A stretch of DNA of 58,965 bases, taken from NCBI RefSeq assembly GCF_016888135.1, contig NZ_JACSWB010000122.1, forward strand, positions 1 to 58,965, read 5' to 3'. The position numbers and the translations under genes are program-made. The stretch is from Leptolyngbya sp. CCY15150 (GTDB taxonomy: Bacteria > Cyanobacteriota > Cyanobacteriia > RECH01). Below, piece by piece: positions 1-8,793 of the stretch. A model generated the notes under the pieces. That model saw only the letters and a list, made by a program, of their open reading frames with translations, had not been told where the DNA came from and made no database searches. Every line of letters starts with the position of its first letter. Position 1 is the first letter of the stretch.

Positions 1-137
1 TTCGGTTTCCACTGGGGATTCTCGACGAATTGACGGTTGCAGTCTCGGCACTTGTAGTTTTGCTTACCGCGCCTGGTAGTGCCGTTCTTGGAGATGTTGT
101 GAGACCCGCACGTTGGACAGGTCATCTCAATTTTCAT
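1..137 (-). mobile_element. IS1-family transposase, N-terminal part (cut by window edge)
   Basis: Reading leftwards from an ATG at 135-137, the translation begins MKIEMTCPTCGSHNISKNG and continues with GKQNYKC and CRDCNRQF. These four cysteines in CPxC...CxxC form the InsA-type zinc finger at the N-terminus of IS1-family transposases, which binds the terminal repeats. About 45 residues are inside the window; the catalytic DDE part lies beyond base 1. The element end may lie near 207-214, where CACTACC reads inward, but this is a guess. The family call is firm; whether the copy is intact cannot be seen. Confidence 0.85.
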
Positions 138-260
138 GGGTCCTACTCCCTCAGAATCGAGCAATGCGACGGCAATGCCTTGTTTTTCTCTATCCTTTAC
201 GTTAATCCACTACCAAATCTGCTACTTGTACTGCAGGAAAGCCTTGATGCATAAGAGGTT

Positions 261-316
261 TGCCTTCTGCCTTCTGCCTTTTGCCTTCTGCCTTTTGCCT
301 TCTGCCTTCTGCCTTT
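261..316. repeat. Heptanucleotide tandem repeat (STRR type)
   Basis: Eight consecutive 7-mers alternate between TGCCTTC and TGCCTTT without interruption. Such short tandemly repeated sequences are common in filamentous cyanobacterial genomes. This one lies 35 bp before the PKS start codon, so it sits in the PKS leader. Confidence 0.9.
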
Positions 317-350
317 TGATACTAGCCCCAGCATTTATTAAAGACTCACC

Positions 351-3300
351 ATGACCACTCACTACACAGGTTTAGAACTTGCCGTCGTCGGCATGGCCGG
401 GCGCTTTCCCAGTGCTCCCACCCTGGCGGATTTTTGGCGCAACTTGCAAGCTGGGGTCGATTCAGTCTCCCACTTTTCCGAGGCGGAACTGCTGGCGGCT
501 GGTGTCGATGCAGCCACGCTCAAGCAGCCCAACTACGTTAAAGCCCGCGCCATTTTAGAGAATGCCGACGAGTTCGACGCCGGTTTTTTTGGCCTTAGCC
601 CCCGCGATGCCGAAATTCTCGACCCCCAGCAGCGGGTGTTTTTAGAAACGGCTTGGACTGCCCTAGAACAGGCTGGGTATGACCCCCAGCGGTTTACCGG
701 GGCGATCGGGCTGTACGGCGGCGCGACCCTCAGCGGCTATCTGTTCAACCTCTTCAGCAACTCCCAACTGATGCAGACCGTGGGCCAGTTTCCGCTGGTG
801 CTGGGCAATGGGCGCGAGTTTCTCACCACCCGCACGTCCTACCTGCTGAATTTGCGGGGGCCGAGTGTGAATGTGCAAACGGCTTGTTCCACCGCCCTCG
901 TCGCCGTTCACCTGGCCGGTCAAGCCTTGCTCAGCGGCGAATGTGATCTGGCCTTGGCTGGGGGCGTCTCGATTCGGCTGCCGCTGAAGGGGGGCTACCT
1001 TTACCAAGAGGGGGGCATTTCGTCCCCCGATGGCCGCTGTCGCGCCTTTGATGCCCGCGCCCAGGGCACGGTCGGCGGCAGCGGTGTGGGGCTGCTGGTG
1101 CTGAAGCGTTTGGAGGATGCCTTGGGCGATCGCGACACCATCTACGGCGTGATCAAAGGATCGGCCATCAACAATGACGGCGCAGACAAAATCAGCTACA
1201 CGGCCCCACGCATTGAAGGCCAAGCCGCTGTCATTCGCGCCGCTCAGCAGGTGGCGGAGGTTGACCCCGACAGCATTCAGGTGATCGAAGCCCACGGCAC
1301 AGGCACGATGTTGGGCGACCCGATCGAAGTCGCTGCCCTGACCCAGGCGTTTCAAACCGCTCGGCGAGGCTACTGCGCTCTGGGATCGGTGAAGACCAAT
1401 ATCGGCCACCTGGATGCGGCGGCGGGGGCGGCAGGGCTGATCAAAACCCTGCTGGCCCTACAGCAACGGCAAATTCCCCCCAGCCTGCACTTCGAGGCGG
1501 CGAACCCGCAGATTGATTTCGACCACAGCCCCTTCTACGTCAACACCCAACTCCAGCCCTGGCCCGTTCCGATCCAAGGCCCACGGCGGGCAGGGGTTAG
1601 CTCCTTTGGCATCGGCGGCACCAACGCCCATGTGATTGTGGAAGAAGCCCCGCCCGCTCCCGCCACCAGTGGGTCGCGCCCGTGGCAGCTATTGCTGTGG
1701 TCGGCTAAAACGGCGACAGCGCTGGAAACCGCAACCCAGAATTTGACCCAGTCCTTGGAACAAGAGGCGATCGCTCTGGCCGATGTCGCTTATACCCTCC
1801 AGGTGGGACGGCAGGCCTTTGCCCAGCGGCGGATGGCGGTGTGTTGCGATCGCCTCGATGCCCTCACCGCCCTCACGGTTGCGGCCCCCCAGCGCGTGAA
1901 ATCTCAAACTGCCCCCGACTCGGCCGCCCAGATTGTCTTTCTGCTGCCGGGGCAGGGATCTCAGCACATCGGCATGGGACGGCAGCTCTACGACACGGAA
2001 GCCACCTTTCGCGACTGGATCGATCGCGGTGCTGACCTGCTGTATCCCCACCTGGGGCTAGATCTACGGCACATTCTCTACCCTGACGACAGCCAACTAT
2101 CCCAGGCGATGGAGCTAATTCACCGCACCGACATCGCCCAGCCCACCCTGTTTCTGGTGGAGTATGCCCTGGCCCAGCTCTGGCAGCAGTGGGGTATTAG
2201 ACCCCAAGCCCTGGTCGGCCACAGCTTGGGCGAATACGTCGCCGCCTGCCTAGCGGGGGTGGCCGATCTCGAAACCCTGCTGCCTCTGGTGGCCCTGCGG
2301 GGAAAACTGATGGCCCAGCAGCCGGAGGGCGCGATGCTGAGCGTGGCCCAGCCTGCCGAGCAGGTGGTGGCGCAATTGCCTGGAGATCTGGTTTTAGCGG
2401 CAGATAATGCCCCAAATCTGTGCGTGGTGGCGGGGGCTGTGGAGGCGATCGCCCGTTATCAGCAGCAGCTTGATACCCAGGACATCCCCTATCGGCGGCT
2501 CAAAACCTCCCACGCCTTCCACTCACCTCTAATGGCGGGGGCTGTGGCTCCCTTCCGGCAAGCGCTGAGTCAACTCAACCTGCAACCGCCGCAAATTCCC
2601 TGGGTTTCTAACCTGACCGGCACCTGGATTACCCCAGAGCAGGCGATCGCCCCCGACTACTGGGTACAGCATCTACAGCAGCCCGTGCAGTTTCGCACTG
2701 GGCTACAGACCCTCGGCGAGGCCCAGCCGCTGCTGCTCGAAGTGGGGCCGGGGCAGACCCTAACCACTCTGGCCCGCCAGCATCCTACCCTCAAAACCTT
2801 GACTAAAATTCCTTCCCTGAGCCATCCTCGCGATGCCCAAGACGATGGAGCCTGTTTACTATCGGCCCTGGGGCAACTGTGGCTGGCGAATGTTGCCATC
2901 GATTGGTCGGGATTTTACGCCCACGAGCAGCGGCGGCGGGTGCCCTTGCCGACCTATCCCTTTGAGCGGCAGCGCTACTGGGTCGAAGCCCAACCAATCG
3001 GGACTACCGCCCCACCCACTCTTCAGAAAAAGCCTGACTTGACTGATTGGTTTTATAGTCCATCGTGGCAGCGATCGCCCCTATGCCTACCCGTGAATGC
3101 TCCTCCAATTGAGGCATCCTGGCTGCTGTTTCTGGATGAGTCTCCCCTGGCTCAGGCCATGGTTCAGCAGTTCTCAACGGCGGTTCAGGTGCGATCGGGA
3201 GAGGCCTTCAGCCGTTTGGATGACCGTACCTTTACCCTCAATCCCCGGCGATCGGAGGACTACCGTGCCCTGCTTCATGCCTTGGGCAATCACCGTCCTG

Positions 3301-4979
3301 CCCAAATTCTCCACGGCTGGAGCCTGACATCTCCTGTGGATTTTGCTGATATCCAAGCGCGGGGCTGCCAGAGTTTGCTGTGTCTGACCCAGGCTCTGAC
3401 TCAGGGCGGCTGGCACCATGACCTACGGCTCACGGTGATGACGCCGGGTATTTTCAACGTCACCGGGGACGAGCTGCTCCTGCCCGCCCACGCGACCCTG
3501 CTCGGCCCCAGCACGGTCATTCCCCAGGAATATCGCCAAATTACCTGCCGCGTAGTGGACTGGCCGGTGGCGCTTAACGATGGCGTTCCCCTAGAGCGGC
3601 TGTTGGCAGACTTGAACGCTCCTGAAGCTGAGGCCGTTATTGCCTATCGTCACGGTCTACGGTGGGTGCAGCAGTTTGCACCCCTGCCCCTGCCGGAACC
3701 TGCGCCTAATCAAACCCGGCTGCGATCGCAGGGCGTCTACCTCATCACAGGAGGTCTGGGGAATATTGGACTGACCCTGGCGGCGGCGCTGGCTCCCTGG
3801 CAGGCTAAAATTGCCCTCCTCAGTCGGCAGGGGCTGCCACCGCGATCGCACTGGCCTACCCGGCTAGAAAATACTCCCAACGATCCCATCAGCGACAAAA
3901 TTCGCCAGGTGCAGGCGATCGAAGCGGCTGGAGCCGAGGTGTTAATCCTCGAAGCAGACGTGGGGGATCTGGCTCAGATGCAGGGAGCGATCGCCCAAAC
4001 CGAAGCCCACTTCGGCCCCCTCAACGGCGTTGTTCATGCCGCTGGAGCCGTGGGTGAACAGGCCTTTCGGGTGATTGCTGAAACCGGTAGTGCTGACCTA
4101 GCGCAGCAGTTTCAGTCCAAAGTTTTGGGGTTAGAAAACCTGGCCGAGGCCCTGCAAGGTAAATCTTTAGACTTTTGCCTACTTTGCTCTTCCCTGGCCT
4201 CAGTGTTGGGCGGGCTGGGGTTTGCGGCCTATGGCGCGGCCAACCACTTCATGGATGCCTTTGCCCAGCAGCAGTCTAGATCGGCGACGTTTCCTTGGAT
4301 GAGCGTCAACTGGGATGGCTGGCGATTTCAGCCTGAGGCCCACCAGGGACTCGGGCAGACCATGGCTGATTTAGCCCTAACTCCGGCAGAGGGCAGCGCC
4401 GTTTGGCAAAGGCTCTTGGCCTACGCCGTCGCTCCCCAAATCATCGTTTCCACGGGCGATCTCAGCCTTCGCCAACGGCAGTGGCAGTCGTCTTCAGCAC
4501 CGTCTAACCTGCCTAATCCAGTGGGAGATATTCGCCCTTTATCCAATCGCCCTGCCCTAACGGGTGACTATCAGGCTCCTCGGAACTCTGTGGAACATGC
4601 TGTTGCGGAGATCTGGCAGTCGTTTTTGGGCATTAGCCCCATTGGCGTTGACGACAGCTTTTTCGAGCTGGGGGGCCATTCTCTGCTCGCCACCCAAATC
4701 ATGGTTCACCTACGCCAGCAGTTCCAGGTGGATATTCCCCTGCGCTGCCTGTTTGATACCCCGACGGTAGCGGGCCTGGCCCAAGCGATCGCCCACCAGC
4801 AAGGCGAAACCTCATTGCTTACAGATGCAGTTGCCCAAGGCCAGCCTTTCGCGATCGCCGCCCTGCCCCGTTTCGAGCCTGCCGAGATTCAACAACTGCT
4901 CGACCAGATCGATCACCTCCCAGAATCCGAGGTGGATGATCTCCTGCACCAGTTTTCCCAGCTCCAAGTCCTAACCTAA
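351..4979 (+). CDS. Type I polyketide synthase, one module: KS-AT-KR-ACP
   Basis: A 1542-residue multidomain enzyme that would condense malonyl units and reduce the beta-keto group. Ketosynthase (about 8-430) has Cys179 in QTACST, His315 in EAHGTGT and His353 in NIGHLD. Acyltransferase (about 525-830) has GHSLGE with Ser625, and HAFH at 721-724, the signature usual for malonyl-CoA. After YPFERQRYW there is a reductase structural region, then a ketoreductase with GGLGNIG (1134-1140), Lys1257, Ser1281 and Tyr1294. The carrier domain has GGHSLL with Ser1444, the phosphopantetheine site, and a helical acidic tail follows. There is no DH, ER, loading module or fused thioesterase. The LDD motif of B-type ketoreductases is absent. 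A type II thioesterase follows after 8 bases. The product is unknown; partner modules could lie left of the IS1 element. Confidence 0.95.
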   Translation: MTTHYTGLELAVVGMAGRFPSAPTLADFWRNLQAGVDSVSHFSEAELLAAGVDAATLKQPNYVKARAILENADEFDAGFFGLSPRDAEILDPQQRVFLETAWTALEQAGYDPQRFTGAIGLYGGATLSGYLFNLFSNSQLMQTVGQFPLVLGNGREFLTTRTSYLLNLRGPSVNVQTACSTALVAVHLAGQALLSGECDLALAGGVSIRLPLKGGYLYQEGGISSPDGRCRAFDARAQGTVGGSGVGLLVLKRLEDALGDRDTIYGVIKGSAINNDGADKISYTAPRIEGQAAVIRAAQQVAEVDPDSIQVIEAHGTGTMLGDPIEVAALTQAFQTARRGYCALGSVKTNIGHLDAAAGAAGLIKTLLALQQRQIPPSLHFEAANPQIDFDHSPFYVNTQLQPWPVPIQGPRRAGVSSFGIGGTNAHVIVEEAPPAPATSGSRPWQLLLWSAKTATALETATQNLTQSLEQEAIALADVAYTLQVGRQAFAQRRMAVCCDRLDALTALTVAAPQRVKSQTAPDSAAQIVFLLPGQGSQHIGMGRQLYDTEATFRDWIDRGADLLYPHLGLDLRHILYPDDSQLSQAMELIHRTDIAQPTLFLVEYALAQLWQQWGIRPQALVGHSLGEYVAACLAGVADLETLLPLVALRGKLMAQQPEGAMLSVAQPAEQVVAQLPGDLVLAADNAPNLCVVAGAVEAIARYQQQLDTQDIPYRRLKTSHAFHSPLMAGAVAPFRQALSQLNLQPPQIPWVSNLTGTWITPEQAIAPDYWVQHLQQPVQFRTGLQTLGEAQPLLLEVGPGQTLTTLARQHPTLKTLTKIPSLSHPRDAQDDGACLLSALGQLWLANVAIDWSGFYAHEQRRRVPLPTYPFERQRYWVEAQPIGTTAPPTLQKKPDLTDWFYSPSWQRSPLCLPVNAPPIEASWLLFLDESPLAQAMVQQFSTAVQVRSGEAFSRLDDRTFTLNPRRSEDYRALLHALGNHRPAQILHGWSLTSPVDFADIQARGCQSLLCLTQALTQGGWHHDLRLTVMTPGIFNVTGDELLLPAHATLLGPSTVIPQEYRQITCRVVDWPVALNDGVPLERLLADLNAPEAEAVIAYRHGLRWVQQFAPLPLPEPAPNQTRLRSQGVYLITGGLGNIGLTLAAALAPWQAKIALLSRQGLPPRSHWPTRLENTPNDPISDKIRQVQAIEAAGAEVLILEADVGDLAQMQGAIAQTEAHFGPLNGVVHAAGAVGEQAFRVIAETGSADLAQQFQSKVLGLENLAEALQGKSLDFCLLCSSLASVLGGLGFAAYGAANHFMDAFAQQQSRSATFPWMSVNWDGWRFQPEAHQGLGQTMADLALTPAEGSAVWQRLLAYAVAPQIIVSTGDLSLRQRQWQSSSAPSNLPNPVGDIRPLSNRPALTGDYQAPRNSVEHAVAEIWQSFLGISPIGVDDSFFELGGHSLLATQIMVHLRQQFQVDIPLRCLFDTPTVAGLAQAIAHQQGETSLLTDAVAQGQPFAIAALPRFEPAEIQQLLDQIDHLPESEVDDLLHQFSQLQVLT

Positions 4980-4987
4980 GGTTTGCC

Positions 4988-5767
4988 ATGATGACCACCC
5001 CTGACGCCCAACGCTGGCTGCGCCGCGTTGACTCCAATCCCGAAGCCCGCCTGCGCTGCTTTTGTCTGCCCTATGCGGGAGGTAGCGCCCGTATCTTTCA
5101 GTCATGGAGCCAGCACCTGCCTGCTAGCGTGGACCTGTGTGCCCTCGAACTGCCGGGTCATGGTGCCCGCCTAACCGAGCCACCTCTGAAGAATTTAGAT
5201 GAACTACTGGGGGCGATCGCCCAGGTGATTCAGCCCCTCTGCGATCGCCCCTTTGTTCTGTTTGGGCACAGCATGGGAGCGCTGATTAGCTTTGAGCTGG
5301 CCCGCTACTGCCGTCGCCACAGCTTGCCTACGCCCGTCCACCTCTACGTCTCAGGCCATCGCGCCCCTCACTTGCCCGATCCGGAACCGCCTGTGCATAC
5401 CTTGCCCGACGATGCCTTTCGCGAAAAGCTGATGCGACTACAGGGCACTGCCCCCGCCGTCTTGGCTAACGACGAGTTTATGGCCCTGCTGCTGCCGGTG
5501 CTGCGGGCCGATTTTACCCTGTGTGAAACCTACACCTACGCGACCGAACCACCCCTACCCTGCCCGATTACCGCCTTTGGCGGCACCCGTGATCCGTCCA
5601 CCCAGCGGGGGCGACTGCGGGCCTGGCGATCGCAAACCCAGGCCAAATTTACTCAACATGTCTTGCCGGGCAACCACTTTTTTATTCACGCCGCTGAAGC
5701 CTCTCTGCTCCACCAGTTAAACCTGAGCCTAACGGTTTTATCCAATATTCTGCAGATTGATAAATAA
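4988..5767 (+). CDS. Type II thioesterase (alpha/beta hydrolase)
   Basis: 259 residues, the usual length of external (type II) thioesterases of PKS/NRPS clusters. These enzymes remove aberrant acyl groups from carrier domains and sometimes release products. The opening FCLPYAGG is typical of the family, the nucleophile Ser95 lies in FGHSMGA, the acid is probably the Asp of GGTRDP, and the histidine is in GNHFFIH near residue 229. It starts 8 bases after the PKS stop on the same strand, so the two genes form an operon. An ATG one codon later is an equal alternative start. Confidence 0.93.
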   Translation: MMTTPDAQRWLRRVDSNPEARLRCFCLPYAGGSARIFQSWSQHLPASVDLCALELPGHGARLTEPPLKNLDELLGAIAQVIQPLCDRPFVLFGHSMGALISFELARYCRRHSLPTPVHLYVSGHRAPHLPDPEPPVHTLPDDAFREKLMRLQGTAPAVLANDEFMALLLPVLRADFTLCETYTYATEPPLPCPITAFGGTRDPSTQRGRLRAWRSQTQAKFTQHVLPGNHFFIHAAEASLLHQLNLSLTVLSNILQIDK

Positions 5768-6049
5768 CTATTGATGGTAACTGAGGTAAGCTTAAGTCTG
5801 GTCACCTACAGGTTTTCCCTGGGGTACATAAAAGCGATCGCCTGTGTGTAATCAAAGAGAAGCGATCGAGTGGCAATAAATGGAAAGAATTCTTGGGTTG
5901 GTTTTTCTAACATCTTCTCGACATTACACCATAAGCAACGATAATGTTTGTGGGAGAGTTAGACGAGGGATTCTTGATCACTTTGACTCTCGTTATACCT
6001 ATCCTAAGGGGCGATCGCTCCTATCTAATCCTTCCTCAGTCTGGAGTAG

Positions 6050-7378
6050 TTATTGTATCCATAGGTAGAGTCCGGTCAACACCAATTGCACCGAGGCAAC
6101 AGGCACCCCATAGCGCAGAAAGGTGTGAAACGAAATACGCCTGCCGTGCTGCTCAGCAATGCCCGCCGCCACAATATTCGACGAGGCTCCCACTAAGGTG
6201 CCATTGCCGCCTAGGGTTGCGCCATACATCATGGCGTAAAACAAGGGCAGGACGGCAACAGGCAAAACCCCAGCAAAGTCCGGTGCCAAAATCTCCGGTG
6301 TCGCCAGCCCCACCGTCACCACATATTCTTTCAGCATCGGCACCATGGCTACCACAAGAGGAATATTGGGCACCAAGCTAGACAGTCCCCCGACCAACAT
6401 CAGCAGCAGCAGGGTACCCAAGGCAATGTTGCGCCCCAAAACCAGCGCTAAGAGGTGGGAGGCAGCGCTGAGCACACCAGTTTTTTCGAGTCCGCCCACC
6501 AGCACAAACACGCTCATGAAGAAAATAAGAGTGCTCCAATCCACGTCGCGCAGAATATGCTGGATCGAGTCAATTCGGCTTTGGTGAGTGATCAGCAGAC
6601 AAAGGGCAGCCCCCGCCAATGCCACTGTTGCCGGAGAAATTGGGATGGGCATCGACTCGCCAATCACAAAAAAGATCAGCACCAGTGCCACAATGATACT
6701 GCCCAAGATCAACATCCGGGGATGGTTAATCTTAGGATGGGGCAACTGGTTTAAGTTATCCAATTTTTTGTGCCAAATTGAGGGAAATAGAACCGGCAGC
6801 ATCACCACAATGGCTCCAATAGCGATCGCCCCTCCCAAGCTCAGCGTTTTTAGATAATCCATGAAGCTGATGTTGATGGCATCGCCTACGATGAACGTAG
6901 CCGGATCCCCCACCAAGGTCAGCAGCCCGGCGCTATTGGCTACCAGCACCATCAGGATCAGCAAGGGAACAAAGTTGACCCCCAACTCCTCCGCGATCGG
7001 TGGAATCAGCGGAGCCAGCAGCATCACCGTGGTGGCATTGGGCAGTACGGCACAGATGGGGGTAGTAACAGCCACAATCCCCAGCAGCAGGCGTTTGCCC
7101 TCGCCCCCGGCTAGACGCACCATTTGCGTCGCTAAGTAGTCAAACACTTGAGTTGGCTCAAAGGCCCGCACCATCACCATGACGCCAAAAAAGAGGGCTA
7201 AGGTAGCGGAGCTTTGGGCAATGTAGTCAACGGCTTCGTTCAGCGTCAACACGTTGATCAAGAGGAGCACCATAGCTCCCAACAGTGCCGCGATGGTTAG
7301 AGGCAACCATTCCATAATGATGCAAACCATCACAGGCACAACCACGGCCAGGGCCGCAACTGCAGACCAGCTTTCCAT
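6050..7378 (-). CDS. ArsB/NhaD/SLC13-type ion permease
   Basis: 442 residues, almost entirely hydrophobic, with about 11-12 predicted membrane spans. The two repeats carry PNATTVMLLAP and NIPLVVAMVP, with polar breaks at LTLVGDPATFIVGDA and GATLGGNGTLVGASSN; these hairpin motifs are characteristic of the ion transporter superfamily (ArsB, NhaD, citrate/SLC13). Substrate cannot be fixed from sequence; Na+/H+ exchange, arsenite and dicarboxylates all occur in the family. Upstream lies a c-di-AMP riboswitch, and c-di-AMP governs K+ and osmolyte transport, so an osmotic or cation role is the better inference. The ATG is preceded by AGGAGA at good spacing. Confidence 0.9.
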   Translation of the reverse strand: MESWSAVAALAVVVPVMVCIIMEWLPLTIAALLGAMVLLLINVLTLNEAVDYIAQSSATLALFFGVMVMVRAFEPTQVFDYLATQMVRLAGGEGKRLLLGIVAVTTPICAVLPNATTVMLLAPLIPPIAEELGVNFVPLLILMVLVANSAGLLTLVGDPATFIVGDAINISFMDYLKTLSLGGAIAIGAIVVMLPVLFPSIWHKKLDNLNQLPHPKINHPRMLILGSIIVALVLIFFVIGESMPIPISPATVALAGAALCLLITHQSRIDSIQHILRDVDWSTLIFFMSVFVLVGGLEKTGVLSAASHLLALVLGRNIALGTLLLLMLVGGLSSLVPNIPLVVAMVPMLKEYVVTVGLATPEILAPDFAGVLPVAVLPLFYAMMYGATLGGNGTLVGASSNIVAAGIAEQHGRRISFHTFLRYGVPVASVQLVLTGLYLWIQ

Positions 7379-7383
7379 AATGT

Positions 7384-7437
7384 ATCTCCTGGGTAAGAGA
7401 CGATTTAAGCGATCAACCAGGAGATTGTGAGTCTCCT
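7384..7437 (-). promoter_or_regulatory. Expression platform: two mutually exclusive hairpins over the ribosome binding site
   Basis: Directly seen: ATCTCCTGG at 7384-7392 is the exact inverted repeat of CCAGGAGAT at 7417-7425, a 9-bp stem with a 24-base loop. In the mRNA this buries the AGGAGA ribosome binding site just before the permease start. The AGGAGA at 7419-7424 can instead pair with TCTCCT at 7432-7437 (6 bp, 7-base loop), which frees the ribosome site. The 7432-7437 segment is also the 3' edge of the aptamer. Inference: ligand binding occupies that segment, the sequestering stem forms, and translation stops. Confidence 0.75.
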
Positions 7438-7553
7438 CTCAAGGCCGGCGAAGTTAGCTGACGGGCTAGGAGTGAGAAGTCTCCCCCCTGTCGGTACAGG
7501 GTGCGCCCCAAGGTGGGTCCTCCGCTTCGGTTCACACCGAATTAGGCCGATGG
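7432..7553 (-). ncRNA. c-di-AMP riboswitch (ydaO/yuaA leader)
   Basis: On the minus strand the leader carries, in order, the conserved blocks of this class: AAGCGGAGGACCCA, then TTGGGGCGCACC, then GTCAGCTAACTTCG and finally TTGAGAGGAGA. They match in content and order the blocks I recall from the Bacillus subtilis ydaO leader (AGCGGGGGACCCA, TTGGGGTGAATC, GACAGCTAACCTCG, GTGAGAGGAGA). The aptamer ends 53 bases before the permease start. Known members are OFF switches for cell wall and ion/osmolyte genes when c-di-AMP is high. Confidence 0.85.
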
Positions 7554-7609
7554 CTTAAACAAACCTCCTAAGACTAGCACTAATTTACAGAGTCATCAAT
7601 AGGGGATGA

Positions 7610-8701
7610 TTATTGCAGACGCTGCTTGAGCCAGAAATCAAACAGGGGTAGGGCAATGCGGTAGCCAAGCTGAGGGCCGTAGATGAGGCCCTTGTGCTCT
7701 AGGCTGGTGAGGGCTCCCTGCAGCCCGCCGCCACGGGAGAGCTGGTGTTTTTTGATGTAGGCATTGGCTTGGGGGCTACCGGTAGGATCGAGGGCTAGGC
7801 TTTCGAGCACCCGAGCCTGGGTGGGGGGTAGGAGTAAGAGCAGGGCTTCAAAGGTGACGCCCATGTCTTGCATCAGAGCCAGCATGGTGCTGTGAACCTG
7901 GTGGGCCTGGATGAGTCCTGGGGGATCGGGGGCGATCGCTTGACAGTTGAGCCACAGACGCTGGGCCAGGGTCGTGGCATCCTTGAGGTGCCCCTGGACG
8001 TAGCTCAAAAACAGCTCTAGGGCTTGGCTATCGGGGTCAAAGGTGAGGCCTGTTTTTGCCAGGGCATTGACCACCCAGTGCTCTAAGGCAGCATCGCTGA
8101 GGGGGGTAAGGGCAATCACCGGCAGATGGCTGGCGGTCATCCAGGGTTCCGCTACGGTGGCCACTAGGGCATAGCTGACCCGGCTTTGACGCTGAATTTC
8201 TTGGCGCAGATGACTTTCCCACTTGCCCTGCCGATCCCACGAGCGAATGTGGGGAACGTTATGAAACCCAATAATCACCTGACAGTCGAGTGCTTCGGCT
8301 AAGTGCTGGGGTAGGGAGAGCAACCCTTCAAAGAGGGGCCATTCTTTACCCGATGCTGGAGGCCAGGTCAGGCGCGGCTGGGACGAGAGAGACTGGTCGA
8401 AAGACAGGGGCTGATTCAGGCTCCATTGCTGAATGTTGGCGAGTTCATGGGGTTCTGTAAAGGCGTTGACGAGGCCATCCGCCAAAAACCTCAGGAACTG
8501 ACCAGCATTGCGGCAGCGGAGAAAGTCGATCTCCAACCAGCGCGCCCCTAGACGTTTTGCTGCATTGCGAATCAGGGTTCGTCGTCCAATGCCGGGGACG
8601 CCTGTGACCACAAAATCCCTATCTTGCTTGACTAGGGCACAGACTCGCCGTAGCTCGGTTTCGCGGCTCATCAGTGACTCGGGCATGAACGGATTTAACA
8701 T
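7610..8701 (-). CDS. Archaeal-type P-loop ATPase domain protein with degenerate nucleotide site
   Basis: 363 residues. The N-terminus (ESLMSRETELRRV) and C-terminal winged-helix segment (AYIKKHQLSRGGGLQGALTSLEHKGLI, broken here as AYIKKHQLS / GALTSLEHKGLI) resemble the archaeal ATPase/MNS group of AAA+ proteins. The P-loop reads GVPGIGRRTL, with arginines where Lys and Ser/Thr are expected. The Walker B strand reads VIIGFHNV and lacks the usual Asp/Glu. ATP hydrolysis is therefore doubtful. It is divergent from the Ca2+-ATPase gene across about 90 bases. Function unknown. A start at 8686 is possible. Confidence 0.7.
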   Translation of the reverse strand: MLNPFMPESLMSRETELRRVCALVKQDRDFVVTGVPGIGRRTLIRNAAKRLGARWLEIDFLRCRNAGQFLRFLADGLVNAFTEPHELANIQQWSLNQPLSFDQSLSSQPRLTWPPASGKEWPLFEGLLSLPQHLAEALDCQVIIGFHNVPHIRSWDRQGKWESHLRQEIQRQSRVSYALVATVAEPWMTASHLPVIALTPLSDAALEHWVVNALAKTGLTFDPDSQALELFLSYVQGHLKDATTLAQRLWLNCQAIAPDPPGLIQAHQVHSTMLALMQDMGVTFEALLLLLPPTQARVLESLALDPTGSPQANAYIKKHQLSRGGGLQGALTSLEHKGLIYGPQLGYRIALPLFDFWLKQRLQ

Positions 8702-8793
8702 TGCGTTTTATGTTGACACTATTTTTTAGTGCTATAACTAGTTTTTGAGCACGTTTGAATCGTAACACTTAGTCTCTGAGGTAAAGAGCTGCC

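Noticed and set aside
663-1409. Long open frame antisense to the PKS
   Set aside because: It is the shadow of a GC-rich coding sequence; the + strand has all PKS active-site motifs and the antisense translation has no family signature.
5768-6049. Terminator or riboswitch downstream of the thioesterase
   Set aside because: No stable hairpin with a T-run and no conserved RNA motif could be picked out in this region between convergent genes.
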